Assembly (NCBI GenBank): GCA_937949455.1
Contig: CALEDU010000138.1
Span: 1 to 8,661, forward strand
Reading direction: 5' to 3'
DNA: 8,661 bases
Source of the DNA: an uncultured Tepidimonas sp.
GTDB taxonomy: Bacteria; Pseudomonadota; Gammaproteobacteria; Burkholderiales; Burkholderiaceae_C
The first letter of the stretch is position 1, and every line of letters starts with the position of its first letter. The translations under genes were made by a program, and so were the position numbers. Below are positions 6,168 through 8,661 of this stretch, piece after piece. The notes beneath the pieces were generated by a model, which saw only the letters and a program-made list of their open reading frames with translations, was not told the DNA's origin and searched no databases.

Positions 6168-7520
6168 TCAACCTCGCTCACGTTGGGCCAACCAGCTCTC
6201 AAGGTAGTGGATATTGGTGCCGCCAGCCTCGAAATTGGCGTCCACCATCAGCTCGCGGTGCAACGGCACGTTGGTCTTGATGCCCTCGATCACCACCTCA
6301 GCCAACGCTCCGCGCATGCGCGCCAACGCCTGCTCGCGCGTGTCCCCGTGCGCGATGATCTTGCCGATCATCGAGTCGTAATTTGGTGGTACGCAGTAGC
6401 CGCTGTAGATGTGCGAGTCCACCCGAACCCCAGGGCCACCTGGGGCGTGCCAGGCCGTGATGCGGCCAGGCGACGGGGTGAACTTATACGGGTCCTCGGC
6501 ATTGAGACGGCACTCGATGGCGTGCCCACGCAGCTGGAGCTGGCGCTGGGTGAACGGCAGCTTCTCCCCTGCGGCGACCAGGATCTGGGTGCGCACGATG
6601 TCGATGCCCGTGATCATCTCGGTCACTGGGTGCTCCACCTGCACGCGCGTGTTCATCTCGATGAAATAGAACTCGCCATTCTCGTACAAGAACTCGAATG
6701 TACCGGCGCCGCGGTAGCCCATCTTCTTGCACGCCGCAGCGCAGCGGTCGCCGATGCGATCAATCAGGCGACGCGGGATGCCCGGGGCGGGCGCCTCTTC
6801 GATCACCTTCTGGTGGCGGCGCTGCATGGAGCAATCGCGCTCGAACAAATAAACGGCATTGCGGTACTGATCGGCCAGCACCTGGATCTCGATGTGCCGG
6901 GGGTTCTGGAGAAATTTCTCCATGTACACCTCGGGATTGTTGAACGCGGATGCGGCCTCGCTCTTGGTGGTCTGCACCGCGTGCAGCAGGGCCGCTTCGG
7001 TGTGTACCACCCGCATGCCGCGCCCGCCACCGCCGCCAGCGGCCTTGATGATCACTGGATAACCCATCGCGCGTGCGATGCGCTTGATCTCGGCCGGGTC
7101 GTCCGGCAGTGCACCGTCGGAGCCCGGCACGGTCGGCACGCCAGCACGCTGCATCGCCTGCTTGGCCGAGACCTTGTCGCCCATCAAGCGAATCGACTCC
7201 GGCGTCGGGCCGATGAAAACGAAGCCGCTTTTCTCTACCCGCTCGGCAAAGTCCGCGTTTTCCGACAAAAAGCCGTAGCCAGGGTGGATGGCCTCGGCAT
7301 CGGTGACCTCGGCAGCCGAAATGATGGCCGGCATGCTGAGATAGCTCTGCGCCGACGGTGCCGGTCCGATACACACCGCCTCATCCGCCAGCTTGACGTA
7401 TTTGGCTTCGCGATCAGCCTCTGAATAAACGACGACGGCCTGGATGCCCATCTCGCGACAGGCGCGCTGCACCCGCAAGGCAATCTCGCCACGGTTGGCG
7501 ATCAGAATCTTCTTGAACAT
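6168..7520 (-). CDS. accC: Acetyl-CoA carboxylase, biotin carboxylase subunit
   Basis: Carries out the ATP-dependent carboxylation of biotin on AccB, the first half-reaction of malonyl-CoA and fatty acid synthesis. The 450 residues align one to one with E. coli AccC (449): K116, K159, the glycine-rich ATP loop GGGGGRG (162-168), E201-K202, H209, Q233, H236, K238, E276, E288 and N290, and the catalytic R292, E296 and R338 are all at the same numbers. It has the normal order of biotin carboxylase N-domain, ATP-grasp and C-terminal domain. The start at 7520 ([14 protein letters not shown]) is the universal one. A GAGG Shine-Dalgarno (7529-7532) lies 8 nt upstream and overlaps the accB stop codon. 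prmA begins 4 nt after the accC stop. Every catalytic residue I checked is present, so it should be active. Confidence 0.98.
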   Translation of the reverse strand: MFKKILIANRGEIALRVQRACREMGIQAVVVYSEADREAKYVKLADEAVCIGPAPSAQSYLSMPAIISAAEVTDAEAIHPGYGFLSENADFAERVEKSGFVFIGPTPESIRLMGDKVSAKQAMQRAGVPTVPGSDGALPDDPAEIKRIARAMGYPVIIKAAGGGGGRGMRVVHTEAALLHAVQTTKSEAASAFNNPEVYMEKFLQNPRHIEIQVLADQYRNAVYLFERDCSMQRRHQKVIEEAPAPGIPRRLIDRIGDRCAAACKKMGYRGAGTFEFLYENGEFYFIEMNTRVQVEHPVTEMITGIDIVRTQILVAAGEKLPFTQRQLQLRGHAIECRLNAEDPYKFTPSPGRITAWHAPGGPGVRVDSHIYSGYCVPPNYDSMIGKIIAHGDTREQALARMRGALAEVVIEGIKTNVPLHRELMVDANFEAGGTNIHYLESWLAQRERG

Positions 7521-7528
7521 GGCGACGT

Positions 7529-7533
7529 CCTCA
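7529..7533 (-). promoter_or_regulatory. accC ribosome-binding site overlapping the accB stop codon
   Basis: On the minus strand TGAGG contains both the accB stop (TGA, 7533-7531) and the accC Shine-Dalgarno core (GAGG, 7532-7529), 8 nt before the accC ATG. Ribosomes finishing accB would sit on the accC initiation site. This suits translational coupling of two proteins that form one complex. Confidence 0.7.
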
Positions 7534-7986
7534 CTCGAGGACGAACAGCGGCTGGCCGTACTCCACGGCTTGGCCGTTCTCGACCAAAATTTCCTTGATG
7601 ACACCCGCGCGATCGGCCTCGATTTCGTTGAGAATCTTCATGGCCTCGATGATGCACACCGGCTCGCCCTCCTTGACCGCTTGGCCGACTTCGACGAACG
7701 GCTTGGCACCCGGACTGGGGGCGCGGTAGAAGGTACCGACCATGGGCGATTGGATCACGTGTCCCTGGAACTCCGCGGGTGCCGGTGCGGCAGCGGCAGG
7801 CGTGGGTGCCGTCAAGGTGACAGGTGCAGCAGGGGCGGCAGTCGGCGCCGCCACCGGCATGATGACCGGTGCAGCCGTCGCGGCTTTGACGATGCGGACC
7901 TTGCCTTCGGCTTCGGTGATCTCCAGTTCGGAAATGTTCGATTCCGAGACCAGGTCGATGAGCGTCTTGAGTTTTCGCAAGTCCAT
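7531..7986 (-). CDS. accB: Acetyl-CoA carboxylase, biotin carboxyl carrier protein
   Basis: Carries the covalently bound biotin that shuttles CO2 between biotin carboxylase (AccC) and the carboxyltransferase (AccA/AccD, not in this window). The protein has 151 residues, close to E. coli BCCP (156). Order: an N-terminal helical segment ([17 protein letters not shown], about 1-17) that probably contacts AccC; a short beta region to about 35; an Ala/Pro/Thr-rich flexible linker (about 36-72); and the biotinyl domain (about 76-151). That domain has the thumb insertion (APSPGAKPF, about 89-97) and the biotinylation motif EAMK with K117. A GGAG ribosome-binding site (7992-7995) lies 5 nt before the ATG. 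It is first in the minus-strand cluster, and accC follows after 10 nt. Its promoter is probably in the 108-nt gap shared with pilB. Confidence 0.98.
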   Translation of the reverse strand: MDLRKLKTLIDLVSESNISELEITEAEGKVRIVKAATAAPVIMPVAAPTAAPAAPVTLTAPTPAAAAPAPAEFQGHVIQSPMVGTFYRAPSPGAKPFVEVGQAVKEGEPVCIIEAMKILNEIEADRAGVIKEILVENGQAVEYGQPLFVLE

Positions 7987-8043
7987 GGCGACTCCGTACT
8001 ATGCACCGAATTTGTGTTGATCTTGCCGCGAACGTTGCGGAAA

Positions 8044-8074
8044 GTGCGCGAAATATACACGAGCCGATGCGCAC
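8044..8074. repeat. Inverted repeat GTGCGC-N19-GCGCAC in the accB/pilB divergent spacer
   Basis: Perfect 6-bp arms at 8044-8049 and 8069-8074 lie 25 nt apart centre to centre and flank the AT-rich core with the candidate accB -10. The spacing (about 2.4 helical turns) and position would fit a regulator-binding site. A chance match in GC-rich DNA is also possible. Confidence 0.3.
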
Positions 8075-8080
8075 CAACAG
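8052..8080 (-). promoter_or_regulatory. Possible accB promoter (good -10, poor -35)
   Basis: On the minus strand TATATT (8057-8052) resembles a -10 box (5 of 6). It would place the start near 8045, with a leader of about 59 nt to the accB ATG. No good -35 exists at the ideal distance: CTGTTG is present at 17 nt, and TTGGTG only at 14 nt. This gap must hold the accB promoter unless transcription comes from elsewhere, so the -10 is the best candidate I can see. Confidence 0.3.
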
Positions 8081-8094
8081 CCCCGGGGATAACC

Positions 8095-8661
8095 ATGCCC
8101 GATGACGACAGCATCGCCACGATGGCCCTGCCCGGACTGGCGCGTGCGCTGATCGCCGCAGGCGCACTGTCCCAGCAGCAGGCCGAAATGCTCTATGCAC
8201 GGGCCCAAAGCCACAAGACTGGCTTCATCACCGAACTGATCGACAGCGCCCTCGTCTCGCCAAGCGTTCTGGCGCACACCATGTCGGTGGCGTTTGCCGC
8301 GCCGCTGATCGACCTGGACGCAATCGACCCACAGCGACTGCCACACCACCTGCTCGACCCCAAGACCTGTCAGCAATACCGCATCGTGCCGCTGGTGCGC
8401 CGAGGCAACCGGCTGTCCGTGGCCACAGCCGACCCATCCGATCTGCAGGCGGCAGAAAAAGTCAAATTCGAGACGCAGCTGACTGTCGACTGGATCATCG
8501 CCGAGGTGGACAAACTCGACAAACTGGTCGAAGCCTACACCGCCAGCGCCGGGCAGCTCATCGCGCAGATCGTCGGCCAGACCTTCGACTTCGAGGGTGA
8601 AGGCATCGAAATGACATCGGCCGAGCCGGCGGACAAGGTGGCCGCCGAGGTCGAGGACGCG
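8095..8661 (+). CDS. pilB: Type IV pilus assembly ATPase PilB, N-terminal part
   Basis: The cytoplasmic hexameric ATPase that powers pilus extension by adding pilin subunits through the PilC platform. Only the first 189 residues are in the window (the full protein is usually about 570). They match the GSPII_E_N/MshEN regulatory domain: LPGLARALIAAGALS (12-26); a middle helix pair ending in LAHTMSVAFAAPLIDLDAID (59-78); and the QYRIVPLVRRGNRLSVATADPSD stretch (94-116), typical of PilB and GspE. The helix DWIIAEVDKLDKLVEAY (131-147) follows. Some MshEN domains bind cyclic-di-GMP; I cannot tell from this segment whether this one does. Walker A/B, Asp and His boxes and the zinc tetracysteine lie beyond the edge. 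The start ATG at 8095 is preceded by GGGGAT (8085-8090). No clear promoter is visible. The gene is divergent from accB, with 108 nt between them. Confidence 0.93.
   Translation, partial: MPDDDSIATMALPGLARALIAAGALSQQQAEMLYARAQSHKTGFITELIDSALVSPSVLAHTMSVAFAAPLIDLDAIDPQRLPHHLLDPKTCQQYRIVPLVRRGNRLSVATADPSDLQAAEKVKFETQLTVDWIIAEVDKLDKLVEAYTASAGQLIAQIVGQTFDFEGEGIEMTSAEPADKVAAEVEDA

Noticed and set aside
4397..6280. A 627-codon plus-strand frame opposite the DUF3426 and prmA genes.
   Set aside because: It is a shadow of the two minus-strand genes, with no recognisable family and typical GC-rich antisense composition.
5691..7424. A 577-codon plus-strand frame opposite prmA and accC.
   Set aside because: accC on the other strand matches E. 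coli AccC residue for residue at its key positions, so this frame is a shadow.
8026..8040. CCGC...GCGG inverted repeat with AACGTT in the middle as an operator.
   Set aside because: The arms are only 4 bp and the inner AACGTT is off-centre, so it is not a clean palindrome.

Overview
This is a GC-rich, densely coded chromosomal segment. It looks like a betaproteobacterium of the order Burkholderiales, most like Comamonadaceae or close relatives. This placement rests on how the proteins read: an NrdA tail ending CEACQ, a histone H1-like protein ending in a WPFPTG motif, an accB-accC-prmA-DUF3426 cluster, and the PilB N-terminus. No database search was made. All genes look intact apart from the two cut by the window edges. 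I see no mobile element, CRISPR array, tRNA, rRNA or phage gene.

Left part (1-3302, + strand): the 3' portion of nrdA (class Ia ribonucleotide reductase large subunit), then nrdB (radical-bearing small subunit), then a small Ala/Lys-rich histone H1-like protein. NrdA and NrdB together make deoxyribonucleotides. The 142-nt nrdA-nrdB spacer holds a two-part hairpin and a near-consensus sigma70-type promoter just ahead of nrdB, so nrdB may be partly transcribed on its own.

Middle part (3371-7986, - strand; transcribed from right to left): accB (biotin carboxyl carrier protein), accC (biotin carboxylase), prmA (ribosomal protein L11 methyltransferase), a zinc-ribbon/DUF3426 single-pass membrane protein, and a PfkB-family sugar or nucleoside kinase. 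The first three are tightly packed. The accC ribosome-binding site overlaps the accB stop codon, and prmA starts 4 nt after the accC stop. AccB and AccC form the biotin half-reaction of acetyl-CoA carboxylase; the carboxyltransferase subunits are not in the window. The kinase converges on the histone-like gene, with a 68-nt gap between them.

Right edge (8095-8661, + strand): the N-terminal third of pilB, the type IV pilus extension ATPase, transcribed divergently from accB across 108 nt. That spacer carries an inverted repeat (GTGCGC/GCGCAC) bracketing a possible accB -10 box.

Overall this is housekeeping DNA. I found no convincing undescribed system. The points most worth a second look are the nrdA-nrdB spacer, the low-complexity H1-like protein with its distinct C-terminal motif and internal 9-nt tandem repeat, and the hairpins in the accB-led cluster.
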